Source: Intrasporangium calvum DSM 43043 (lineage in GTDB: Bacteria > Actinomycetota > Actinomycetes > Actinomycetales > Dermatophilaceae). Taken from it: DNA of 64,000 bases. The stretch is from contig NC_014830.1 in the NCBI RefSeq assembly GCF_000184685.1, positions 1,674,001-1,738,000 of the forward strand, in the 5' to 3' direction. The notes below the pieces were generated by a model. It saw only the letters and a program-made list of their open reading frames with translations, ran no database searches and was not told where the DNA came from. The position numbers were made by a program, and so were the translations under genes. Every line of letters starts with the position of its first letter. Within the stretch, counting starts at the first letter, position 1. Shown here one piece after another: positions 1-7,691 of the stretch.

Positions 1-1
1 C

Positions 2-43
2 CTGCTCGCGCGGATCCAGCAGATCTGGGGCCTCAGTGCCTGA
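2..43 (+). CDS. 3' end of an unidentified gene (partial)
   Basis: An open frame enters from the left edge and ends at TGA 41-43, reading LLARIQQIWGLSA before the stop. It overlaps the GTG of the next gene by 8 bp, the kind of overlap seen between other genes here. Too short to identify; inferred only from the frame and the overlap. Confidence 0.35.
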   Translation: MLARIQQIWGLSA

Positions 44-461
44 GACGCGCTCAGTCCAGCACACCGGCCGTGGCCCGGGACGCCTCATCGTGGCGCTGTA
101 CGGCCTCCTCGCCCTGGCTGCGACCGGCCGCAGCGTCCTCCAGATCGTCGAGTACTTCGACCGGGCCCCGGTCCCGTACCTCCTGTCAGCCCTCGCCGCG
201 CTCATCTACATCGTCGCCACGGTCGGCCTGGCCCGCGGTGACCGGGTCTGGGTGCGCATCGCCTCCGTGGCCATCGTGATCGAGCTCGTCGGCGTCCTCG
301 TCGTGGGGGCGGTCTCCTACGCCGCGCCCGACCGTTTCCCGGACAAGACGGTGTGGTCGCACTTCGGACAGGGATACGGCTACGTCCCGTTGGTGCTGCC
401 CGTGCTCGGCCTGCTCTGGATCCGGCGGAACCGGCAGCGCCGCACGGCCTCGGTAGGGTGA
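36..461 (+). CDS. Small integral membrane protein, unknown function
   Basis: A 141-residue hydrophobic protein with about four membrane segments (near residues 14-34, 45-65, 72-95 and 112-128) and an Arg-rich cytoplasmic tail. The GTG start overlaps the end of the preceding frame by 8 bp, which suggests translational coupling. It stops 5 bp before the ATG of the FemX-like gene. I do not recognise the family. The position beside a cell-wall enzyme is suggestive only. Confidence 0.75.
   Translation: MPETRSVQHTGRGPGRLIVALYGLLALAATGRSVLQIVEYFDRAPVPYLLSALAALIYIVATVGLARGDRVWVRIASVAIVIELVGVLVVGAVSYAAPDRFPDKTVWSHFGQGYGYVPLVLPVLGLLWIRRNRQRRTASVG
454..459 (+). promoter_or_regulatory. -10 box of leaderless type before the FemX-like gene
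   Basis: TAGGGT (TANNNT) ends 7 nt before ATG 467, so a transcript would start at or next to the start codon. It lies inside the 3' end of the upstream gene. Confidence 0.4.
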
Positions 462-466
462 CCGCC

Positions 467-1732
467 ATGGACGAGGCACGCACCGCAACCAGCAACCCCG
501 GGACGCCGTCCGGGCTCCCCGAGCCGACCGAGCCCGCTGACGCGAGCCGGCCGGCCGGCCCCTTCACGGTCCGTGCCATCACGGCGGACGAGGCACGGGC
601 CACGGTGCTCGAGCTGGCGGGGAGCTTCCTGCAGACCCCGGCCTGGGCGCGCACCAAGCCCGATTGGACCACGGTGCACCTCGGCTGGTTCGACGCGACG
701 GGGGCGCGTGTCGGGGCCGGGCTCGTCCTCTCGCGGAGCCTGCCCCGGGTGCGACGCTCGTTCGCCTACCTTCCTGAGGGTCCGGCTCTGCCGTGGACCG
801 CCGTCGCGGAGGACCCGGGGGCGTGGCTGGACCCGCTGGTGGCCTGGGCCCGCACCTCCGGCGCCTTCGCGCTCCGCCTGGGGTTTCCCGTGGTGTCGAG
901 GTCATGGCAGCCGGACGTCGTCAAGAAGCAGATCAGCGAGGGCGGGCTGATGTCCTTCACTACCCTCCCGCCCGCGGTGGACAACCCGGTTGCCCGGCGC
1001 GTGGAGACCTGGCTCGACCGTACCGGCTGGCGACCGATCGGGTGGGGGAGCACCGCGGCGGTGGGGCAGCCGCGCTACCTCTGTGTCATCGACCTCGAGG
1101 GCCGTGACACCCAGGCTGCGCTCAGGTCGATGAACCAGCAGTGGCGCCGCAACATCAAGAAGGCCGACAAGGCGGGCGTCCACGTCCGGTCGGTCGGGGT
1201 CGAGGGAGTCGAGCGGTTCCACCAGCTCTACGTCGAGACCGCCGAGCGGGACCACTTCGTGCCGAGGGCGAAGTCGTACTTCGAGCAGATGGTGCGGGCC
1301 TTCTCCGACGGCGGTGACGAGGTCACCGGTCGCATCTACGAGGCCCATGTCGACGGTGACGTGCTGGCGTCGGCCCTCATGGTCCGGGTCGGCGACACCT
1401 TCTCGTACCTCTACGGCGGCTCGACGAGCCGCAACCGCGACGCCCGCGCGAGCAATGCGCTCCAGTGGCAGGCGATCCAGGACGCGATCGACCTGGGCTG
1501 CACGTCCTACGACCTGCGGGGCTTCAACACCTCACTCGGCGCCACGTCGCCGCTCATCGGCCTGCTGCTCTTCAAGCTCGGCGCGGGCGCGGACGTCGTC
1601 GAGATGGTGGGTGAACGAGAGCTCGTGCTCAGCAGGTTCTGGCACACGGCGTTCGAGAAGGCGATGGCCCTGCGGGTTGCGATCAACAACCGTCGTGCCG
1701 GCTCCGAGGCCACCCCCGACACCGACGTGTGA
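467..1732 (+). CDS. FemX/FemAB-family peptidoglycan bridge aminoacyltransferase
   Basis: A 421-residue protein of the FemABX family, which transfers amino acids from aminoacyl-tRNA to the stem peptide of lipid II on the cytoplasmic face of the membrane. Family features are the basic MNQQWRRNIKKADKAG stretch near residue 222, the SYLYGGSTSRN segment near 315, and the C-terminal YDLRGFN...LFKLGAGAD region near 345-375. The frame is open back to 353, but ATG 467 follows the previous stop and a TAGGGT -10 box and gives the usual length. Which residue is added (Gly, Ser or Ala) cannot be read from sequence. The nearby dcw cluster fits its role. Confidence 0.82.
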   Translation: MDEARTATSNPGTPSGLPEPTEPADASRPAGPFTVRAITADEARATVLELAGSFLQTPAWARTKPDWTTVHLGWFDATGARVGAGLVLSRSLPRVRRSFAYLPEGPALPWTAVAEDPGAWLDPLVAWARTSGAFALRLGFPVVSRSWQPDVVKKQISEGGLMSFTTLPPAVDNPVARRVETWLDRTGWRPIGWGSTAAVGQPRYLCVIDLEGRDTQAALRSMNQQWRRNIKKADKAGVHVRSVGVEGVERFHQLYVETAERDHFVPRAKSYFEQMVRAFSDGGDEVTGRIYEAHVDGDVLASALMVRVGDTFSYLYGGSTSRNRDARASNALQWQAIQDAIDLGCTSYDLRGFNTSLGATSPLIGLLLFKLGAGADVVEMVGERELVLSRFWHTAFEKAMALRVAINNRRAGSEATPDTDV

Positions 1733-1740
1733 CGCCTGGC

Positions 1741-1756
1741 CGTATGCCGCTGGGCT
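1741..1756 (+). repeat. Dispersed repeat copy, full 16-nt form
   Basis: CGTATGCCGCTGGGCT begins 8 bp after the stop of the FemX-like gene, in the 72-bp gap between it and the convergent MmpS-like gene. Best form of the dispersed element described in the findings. Confidence 0.9.
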
Positions 1757-1804
1757 GACACCCACCTGAGCGTGGCCGTCGGCGCTCGGCCGGGAGGTCT
1801 GCGG

Positions 1805-2539
1805 TCACGAGGTCTCCGGGCGCGAGGGGGGTAGCGCGCAGTCGGCCTGGCCGGGCCCCGTGGCGATGGCGACGAGCTCCTCACCGACGTAGACCCGGCA
1901 CTGGATCTCGTCCTCGAGGTGCACGCCCAGGACCTGGACGAACTCGAGGCTGTCCGGCTCGTGGGTGCTCACATCGATGACGAGCGGGAGGACCGACTCG
2001 GGGATCTCGGCGTCTCCGTGGCCGCCGATGAGGTGGAGTGTGGCCGCGGGCTCACTGCCGACCACCTCGACCCGGTACGTCGTCGTTCCGGATGGGGGTT
2101 GGTGGGTGGGAAGGTCGGCCGACTGCACGCCTGCGATGTCGGCGCTGGTGGACACCGTCGTCACGGGCGGTGGGACAGCGGGCGACCCGTCTCCCCACGG
2201 CTCGACCGGACCCCATTCCACGTGGGTGTCGTTCATCGGCTCCGGCCCGAGGCTGAAGGCCACGTCACCCAGGACGGCCACGGCGAACAGGGCTCCCACC
2301 AGCCACCCTCCGGCGTGTCTGGCCCTTCGCCCGGGCCACCCGGCTGATGGGGCTGGCGGCGGCAGGGGCGGGGTCGAGGGGGGCGGCAGCCGGCGCAGGT
2401 CCCGCGCGGGCGCCCAGGCCGACGGCGGCAGGGTCGAGGTCGGCGGAGGACTGGACGTCGCCTGACCGGTCCCTGCCCCGTCCGGAAAGGCCACGTGCCG
2501 GTCGTGCTGCGGGTCCGGCGCCATGGGCCTCGTGTCCAT
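1805..2539 (-). CDS. MmpS-like membrane-anchored protein
   Basis: A 244-residue protein with a long Pro/Ser/Arg-rich cytoplasmic N-terminus, one membrane segment (about residues 77-97), and an exported domain (about 140-235). That domain has the TTYRVEVVGSEPAATLHLIG strand and a late ECxV-like portion with two Cys (IQCRVYVG, QADCAL). This resembles the MmpS/MmpS-like family of actinobacterial transport accessory proteins. The frame is open upstream to 2602; ATG 2539 is preferred because GAGAGG lies about 9 nt upstream and the residues before it look random. No MmpL partner is in the window. Divergent from hrpA, convergent with the FemX-like gene. Confidence 0.6.
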   Translation of the reverse strand: MDTRPMAPDPQHDRHVAFPDGAGTGQATSSPPPTSTLPPSAWAPARDLRRLPPPSTPPLPPPAPSAGWPGRRARHAGGWLVGALFAVAVLGDVAFSLGPEPMNDTHVEWGPVEPWGDGSPAVPPPVTTVSTSADIAGVQSADLPTHQPPSGTTTYRVEVVGSEPAATLHLIGGHGDAEIPESVLPLVIDVSTHEPDSLEFVQVLGVHLEDEIQCRVYVGEELVAIATGPGQADCALPPSRPETS

Positions 2540-2636
2540 CCCTGCCCCTCTCACAGCGCGGTTCGTGCAGCTCGGACCTCGCGCGGAGCCCGACGGTTCC
2601 ATCGGAAACGAGTTCGGACCCTCGGCTCCGGACGCC

Positions 2637-2642
2637 TATCCT
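2637..2642 (+). promoter_or_regulatory. -10 box of leaderless type before hrpA
   Basis: TATCCT ends 7 nt before ATG 2650; no ribosome binding site lies between them. Confidence 0.4.
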
Positions 2643-2649
2643 GTCGCCC

Positions 2650-5600
2650 ATGCCCGAGGACCGTTCAGCCGCGCCGACCGCGCGCAGCGGAAGCGGTCGG
2701 CGTCGGGCCGGAGCCCCGACGGGTCAGCGCAGATCCTCGGGGGCCAGAGCTCGTGGCCGTATGCCGCTCAGCTCGGACGCGCTCGCGGCGCGCCGTGCCG
2801 CTCGGGCTGGGCTGGTCCCCGCCATCTCGTACCCGGAGCATCTTCCGGTGGTCGAGCGCCGCGACGACATCGCAGCCGCCATCCGGGACCACCAGGTCGT
2901 CGTCATCGCCGGTGAGACGGGGTCCGGCAAGACGACGCAGATCCCGAAGATCTGCCTCGAGCTCGGCCGCGGGCTGGACGGGCTCATCGGCCACACCCAG
3001 CCACGCCGCATCGCCGCCCGGGCGGTCGCGGAGCGGCTCTCCGAGGAGCTCGAGGTGGAGCTGGGCAGCACCATCGGCTACCAGGTGCGGTTCACCGACC
3101 AGTCGACCCGCCACACGCTCGTCAAGGTGATGACGGACGGCATCCTCCTCGCGGAGCTCCAGCGCGACCGGGAGCTGCGTCGCTACGACACGATCATCAT
3201 CGACGAGGCGCACGAGCGCAGCCTCAACATCGACTTCATCCTGGGCTACCTCAAGCAGCTCCTGCCGCGGCGCCCCGACCTCAAGGTCATCATCACGTCG
3301 GCGACGATCGACCCCGAGCGGTTCGCCCGGCACTTCGCGGCCAGCGACGGCACCCCGGCACCGGTCATCGAGGTCTCCGGTCGGACCTACCCGGTCGAGG
3401 TTCGTTATCGGCCCCTCATCGACCCGGACCGGCCGGACGACGACGAGCGCGACATGATCACCGGCATCTGCGAGGCGGTCGAGGAGCTCTGGACCGAGCG
3501 CCACGCCGGTCCGAGCAGCGACATCCTCGTGTTCCTCTCCGGGGAGCGCGAGATCCGCGACGCGGCCGACGCGCTGAACGGGCTGCAGCTTCCCGTCACG
3601 GAGGTCGTGCCGCTCTATGCCCGACTCTCCGCAGCCGAACAGCACCGGGTCTTCCAGCCCCACACCGGACGCCGCATCATCCTCGCGACGAACGTCGCCG
3701 AGACCTCGCTCACGGTCCCGGGGATCCGCTACGTCATCGACACCGGCACGGCCCGGATCTCCCGCTACAGCCAGCGGACCAAGGTCCAGCGCCTGCCGAT
3801 CGAGCCGGTCAGCCAGGCGTCGGCCAACCAGCGCTCCGGGCGGTGCGGCCGCGTCTCGGAGGGCATCGCGATCCGCCTCTACTCCGAGGACGACTACCGC
3901 TCGCGCCCGGAGTTCACCGACCCGGAGATCCTGCGGACCAACCTCGCGTCGGTCATCCTCCAGATGACCTCGCTCGGGCTCGGTGACATCGCCCGCTTCC
4001 CGTTCCTCGACCCCCCGGACAGCAGACAGATCACCGACGGCATCCGGCTCCTCGAGGAGCTGCAGGCCTTCGCCCCCGAGGAGGAGACCCAGCCGACCCC
4101 CAAGGGGCGGCGACGTCCGGGACGCAGGCTCACGGCATACGGCCGGACCATCGCCACGCTGCCGATCGACCCGCGGCACGCGCGGATGGTCATCGAGGCG
4201 GATCGCCGGGGCGTGCTCCGGGAGGTCTTGGTCATCGTCGCCGCACTGTCGATCCAGGACCCGCGCGAGCGGCCCCAGGACAAGCAGGAGCTCGCCAACG
4301 CCGCGCACAAGCGCTTCGCGGACGAGTCGAGTGACTTCCTCTCGTGGCTGAAGCTGTGGGCCCACCTCAAGGAGCAGCAGCGAGCCCTCAGCTCGAGTGC
4401 CTTCCGGCGGATGTGCAAGGCGGAGTTCCTCCACTATCTGCGGGTCCGGGAGTGGCAGGACCTCCACGCTCAGCTGAAGCAGGCCGCGAAACAGGTCGGT
4501 CTGGACGTGACCCGTGGGAGGGTGCGGACCGGGGAGGGCGAGGTGGACGCCGATGCCGTCCACCAGTCGCTCCTCGCCGGACTGCTCTCCCACGTCGGCG
4601 TGCGCGACGAACAACGACGCGAGTACCTCGGCGCCCGCGGCGCCCGCTTCGGCATCAGTCCGGGCTCTGCCCTCTTCCGCAAGCAGCCGCAGTTCGTCAT
4701 GGCGGAGGAGCTCGTGGAGACGACCCGCCTGTGGGCCCGGATGAACGCGCGCATCGACCCGGTCTGGGCCGAGGAGCTGGGTGACCACATGGTCAAGCGG
4801 CAGTACTCCGAGCCACGGTGGTCGGGCCGCCGCGGCTCGGCCGTGGCCACCGAGCGGGTGACCCTCTATGGCGTGCCGCTCGTCGTCGGGCGCACCACCG
4901 GTCTCTCGAAGGTCGATCCCGAGCTGGCCCGTGACCTTTTCATCCGACATGCCCTGGTCGAGGGCGACTGGCCATCGGAGCACCGCTTCCTCCGGGAGAA
5001 CGCCGCGCTGCTCGAACGGGTCGGCGAGCTCGAGGCCCGGGCGCGGCGGCGTGACATCTCGGTCGATGACAGCGTGCTGGTCGCCTTCTACGACCAGCGC
5101 GTTCCCGGTGATGTCGTGTCCGGCCGGCACTTCGATACGTGGTGGAAGCGGGCCCGGCGCGAGACGCCGGACCTGCTCACCTTCACCGAGGACCTCCTGC
5201 TGCGAGGCGGCTCGACACACCTCGAGGTGGAGGACCACCCCACGACCTGGCGACAGGGGGAGCTGGAGCTGGAGGTCACCTACCAGTTCGACCCGGGCTC
5301 GGAGCTCGACGGGGCGACGGTGCACGTCCCGGTCGAGCGCCTCAACCAAGTCAGGGCGGACGGCTTCGACTGGCAGGTCCGCGGTTTCCGCGAGGAGCTC
5401 GTCACGGCGCTCATCAGGTCCCTCCCGAAGACGACGCGTCGGCACCTCGTCCCCACCCCCGACCATGCTCGAGCCGTGCTGCCGGAGCTCGACCCCGCAG
5501 AGGGTCGCCTCGTCGACGCGCTGGCGGCTGCGCTCCGCCGCCGCGCGGGCGTCGCGGTGAGCCCGGACGACTTCGACTGGGACCGGGTGCCGGGTCATCT

Positions 5601-6651
5601 CAGGGTGACGTTCAGCGTCGATGCGCCGGACGGCGAGCGGGTGGCTGTCGGCAAGGACCTGGAGGCGGTCCGTGAGTCGGCGACGCCTCAGCTGCGTCGC
5701 CGGGTCCGCGCAGCCAGCGCCGGGATCGAGCGCCGCGGCCTCACCTCCTGGGACCTCGACCGGGTGCCCGAGACCTTCGAGAGCGCGGCCGGCATCCAGG
5801 GCTACCCGGCCCTTGTCGACACCGGAGCAGCGGTCGACCTGCGGGTGCTGCCGACCCGCGCCGAGGCGGACGCCGAGCACCGGCTCGGGGTCCGGAGGCT
5901 CCTGCTGCTCGGCATCTCGCCGCCCTGGAAGCAGATCCTCGCCCGGCTGACCAACGTCCAGAAGCTCGCCCTGGGTCACAACCCCCACGGCAGCGTGCCG
6001 GCCCTCCTCGCCGACTGCCTGGCAGCAGCCGTCGACTCGATCAGCGCCGAGGTCGTTGCCGGCGGTGCGCGCCCCGCGGGGCCGGTGCCCGCGGGTTCGC
6101 GTCCGAGCTCGCCCGGCGGCATCCGGACGCGTGAGGACTTCGAGTGGGCGCTGTCGGCAGTGCGGACCCACACGAGCGCCAGGGTTGTCCAGGTGGTCGG
6201 CCTCGTCGAGCCCGTCCTGGCCCGGCACCTGTCGATCACCAACCGCCTGGCCGAGCTCGACCGGTCCTCGAGCCCGGCGATCCGACCGATGCTGGCCGAT
6301 GTCCGGGCCCAGGTCAGCGAGCTGATCCGGCCGGGGTTCGTGGCCGCCACCGGACTCGGCCGGCTGCGAGACCTCGACCGCTACCTGCGCGCGGTGGAGC
6401 ATCGACTCGACAAGGGCCCGGCCGACCCCGCGCGGGACGCCCAGGCGCTCGACCAGGTCGACCTCGTCGAAGGTCGCTACGCGGACCTCCTCGAGGCCCT
6501 CCGCCCGAGCCAGCAGGAGTCGGCCGAGGTCCTCGAGGTCGCCTGGATGATCGAGGAGCTCCGGGTCTCGCTCTTCGCGCAGGCCCTCGGGACTGCCTAC
6601 AGCGTGTCGCCGCAGCGCGTCCTCAAGGCCATCGCCCGGCTCGCCCCGTGA
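2650..6651 (+). CDS. hrpA: ATP-dependent RNA helicase HrpA
   Basis: A 1333-residue DEAH-box helicase with the length and architecture of HrpA, which in bacteria acts on structured mRNA and stalled ribosomes. Motifs in order: Walker A GETGSGKTT near residue 88, DEAH (IIDEAHERSLNIDF) near 185, SAT near 217, and motif VI QRSGRCGR near 394. An OB-fold and a long DUF3418 C-terminus follow. The open frame extends to 2347, but ATG 2650 sits 7 nt after a TATCCT box. A second Met at 2761 lies inside a copy of the dispersed repeat (reads RMPLSS) and is an alternative start. A very long antisense frame (2665-6402) is a codon-bias shadow. Confidence 0.93.
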   Translation: MPEDRSAAPTARSGSGRRRAGAPTGQRRSSGARARGRMPLSSDALAARRAARAGLVPAISYPEHLPVVERRDDIAAAIRDHQVVVIAGETGSGKTTQIPKICLELGRGLDGLIGHTQPRRIAARAVAERLSEELEVELGSTIGYQVRFTDQSTRHTLVKVMTDGILLAELQRDRELRRYDTIIIDEAHERSLNIDFILGYLKQLLPRRPDLKVIITSATIDPERFARHFAASDGTPAPVIEVSGRTYPVEVRYRPLIDPDRPDDDERDMITGICEAVEELWTERHAGPSSDILVFLSGEREIRDAADALNGLQLPVTEVVPLYARLSAAEQHRVFQPHTGRRIILATNVAETSLTVPGIRYVIDTGTARISRYSQRTKVQRLPIEPVSQASANQRSGRCGRVSEGIAIRLYSEDDYRSRPEFTDPEILRTNLASVILQMTSLGLGDIARFPFLDPPDSRQITDGIRLLEELQAFAPEEETQPTPKGRRRPGRRLTAYGRTIATLPIDPRHARMVIEADRRGVLREVLVIVAALSIQDPRERPQDKQELANAAHKRFADESSDFLSWLKLWAHLKEQQRALSSSAFRRMCKAEFLHYLRVREWQDLHAQLKQAAKQVGLDVTRGRVRTGEGEVDADAVHQSLLAGLLSHVGVRDEQRREYLGARGARFGISPGSALFRKQPQFVMAEELVETTRLWARMNARIDPVWAEELGDHMVKRQYSEPRWSGRRGSAVATERVTLYGVPLVVGRTTGLSKVDPELARDLFIRHALVEGDWPSEHRFLRENAALLERVGELEARARRRDISVDDSVLVAFYDQRVPGDVVSGRHFDTWWKRARRETPDLLTFTEDLLLRGGSTHLEVEDHPTTWRQGELELEVTYQFDPGSELDGATVHVPVERLNQVRADGFDWQVRGFREELVTALIRSLPKTTRRHLVPTPDHARAVLPELDPAEGRLVDALAAALRRRAGVAVSPDDFDWDRVPGHLRVTFSVDAPDGERVAVGKDLEAVRESATPQLRRRVRAASAGIERRGLTSWDLDRVPETFESAAGIQGYPALVDTGAAVDLRVLPTRAEADAEHRLGVRRLLLLGISPPWKQILARLTNVQKLALGHNPHGSVPALLADCLAAAVDSISAEVVAGGARPAGPVPAGSRPSSPGGIRTREDFEWALSAVRTHTSARVVQVVGLVEPVLARHLSITNRLAELDRSSSPAIRPMLADVRAQVSELIRPGFVAATGLGRLRDLDRYLRAVEHRLDKGPADPARDAQALDQVDLVEGRYADLLEALRPSQQESAEVLEVAWMIEELRVSLFAQALGTAYSVSPQRVLKAIARLAP
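2758..2768 (+). repeat. Dispersed repeat copy, core only, inside hrpA
   Basis: Exact 11-nt core CGTATGCCGCT followed by CAGCT instead of GGGCT. It encodes part of the poorly conserved N-terminus of HrpA. Confidence 0.75.
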
Positions 6652-6732
6652 CCCGAGCGGACGGGTGGCCGGGAATCATGGCGACTCCGGCCACGTTTGA
6701 CCCTGTGTACCGCCGTGACGAAAGGGCTTCCC

Positions 6733-7671
6733 GTGCAAGACCCCACCGAGCTCTTCCAGTTCGAGACCGACTCCTCCCTGTCTCCGGATGACACCCACGC
6801 ATCGGTGCTCGTCCTCGCACTGGGCGGCTTCGTCGACGCCGGCCACACCCAGCGGGTGCTGACCGAGCACCTCCTCGAGAACCACGAGTCCCGCGTCATC
6901 GCCTCGTTCGACGTGGACCAGCTGCTGGACTACCGCGGTCGGCGCCCGGCAATGGTCTTCGACCGGGACCACTGGGAGAGCTACGCCGATCCCAGCCTGC
7001 TGCTGCACCGGGTCGTCGACCGTGAGGGGGTGCCTTTCCTCCTCCTTGCCGGGCCCGAGCCGGACTACCAGTGGGCCCGGATGGTGGAGGCCGTGATGAT
7101 CCTCATCCGCGCTCTTGACGTGGACCTGACGGTCAACGTCCACGGGATCCCGATGGCTGTCCCGCACACCCGCCCCCTCGGTTTCACGTCGCACGGCACG
7201 AACCAGAACCTCCTGCTCTCCGGCAACGAGACCCCGTTCGGCACGGTGCAGGTCCCCGGGAGCTTCGCATCGCTCCTCGAGCTGCGTCTCGGCGAGGCGG
7301 GTCGGGATGCGCTCGGCTTCGCCGTGCACGTCCCGCACTATCTGGGCCAGAGCGAGTTCGCCGATGCCGCCCTCCTCGGCCTCCAGCGGGTCATCGCCGT
7401 GACCGGGCTCGACCTCGACGCGACGGGCCTGGCCGCAGCTGCGGGTCGGGACCGGGCTGAGATCGCTCGCCAGATGGAGCAGTCCGAGGAGATCTCCGCC
7501 GTCGTCCGGGCCCTCGAGCAGCAGTACGACACCTACCTCGAGGGTCGCCAGCACCGCAGCCTCCTGGCCACGGACCTGTCCGACCTGCCGACGGCCGACG
7601 AGATCGGCGCGGAGTTCGAGGCGTTCCTCAAGGACGTCGCTGACGATGCCGGGGACGGGCCGAGCGCCTGA
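6733..7671 (+). CDS. PAC2-family protein
   Basis: A 312-residue member of the PAC2 family, named for a eukaryotic proteasome-assembly chaperone and common in actinobacteria, where its role is not settled. The N-terminal half has the family pattern VLVLALGGFVDAG and the later GPEPDYQWARMVEAV; the C-terminus is charged and helical. The frame is open from 6697, but GTG 6733 has GAAAGG about 8 nt upstream and is preferred. It follows hrpA by 81 bp and converges on the DNA polymerase gene, with a short hairpin between. Confidence 0.8.
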   Translation: MQDPTELFQFETDSSLSPDDTHASVLVLALGGFVDAGHTQRVLTEHLLENHESRVIASFDVDQLLDYRGRRPAMVFDRDHWESYADPSLLLHRVVDREGVPFLLLAGPEPDYQWARMVEAVMILIRALDVDLTVNVHGIPMAVPHTRPLGFTSHGTNQNLLLSGNETPFGTVQVPGSFASLLELRLGEAGRDALGFAVHVPHYLGQSEFADAALLGLQRVIAVTGLDLDATGLAAAAGRDRAEIARQMEQSEEISAVVRALEQQYDTYLEGRQHRSLLATDLSDLPTADEIGAEFEAFLKDVADDAGDGPSA

Positions 7672-7675
7672 CCCC

Positions 7676-7691
7676 GACGGCCCGCGCCGTC
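7676..7691. terminator. Small hairpin between convergent genes
   Basis: GACGGC, loop CCGC, GCCGTC: a 6-bp GC stem overlapping the polymerase stop codon. It could serve both strands. There is no T-tract, as is usual in this phylum. Confidence 0.4.

Noticed and set aside
4129-4143. CTCACGGCATACGGC in hrpA, partly like the reverse of the dispersed word
   Set aside because: Matches only the CGTATGCCG part and lacks CT; not counted.
2665-6402. A 1245-codon minus-strand frame opposite hrpA
   Set aside because: It mirrors hrpA codons in a GC-rich gene, has no recognisable domain and contains long Arg/Asp/Gly runs; hrpA has all helicase motifs.
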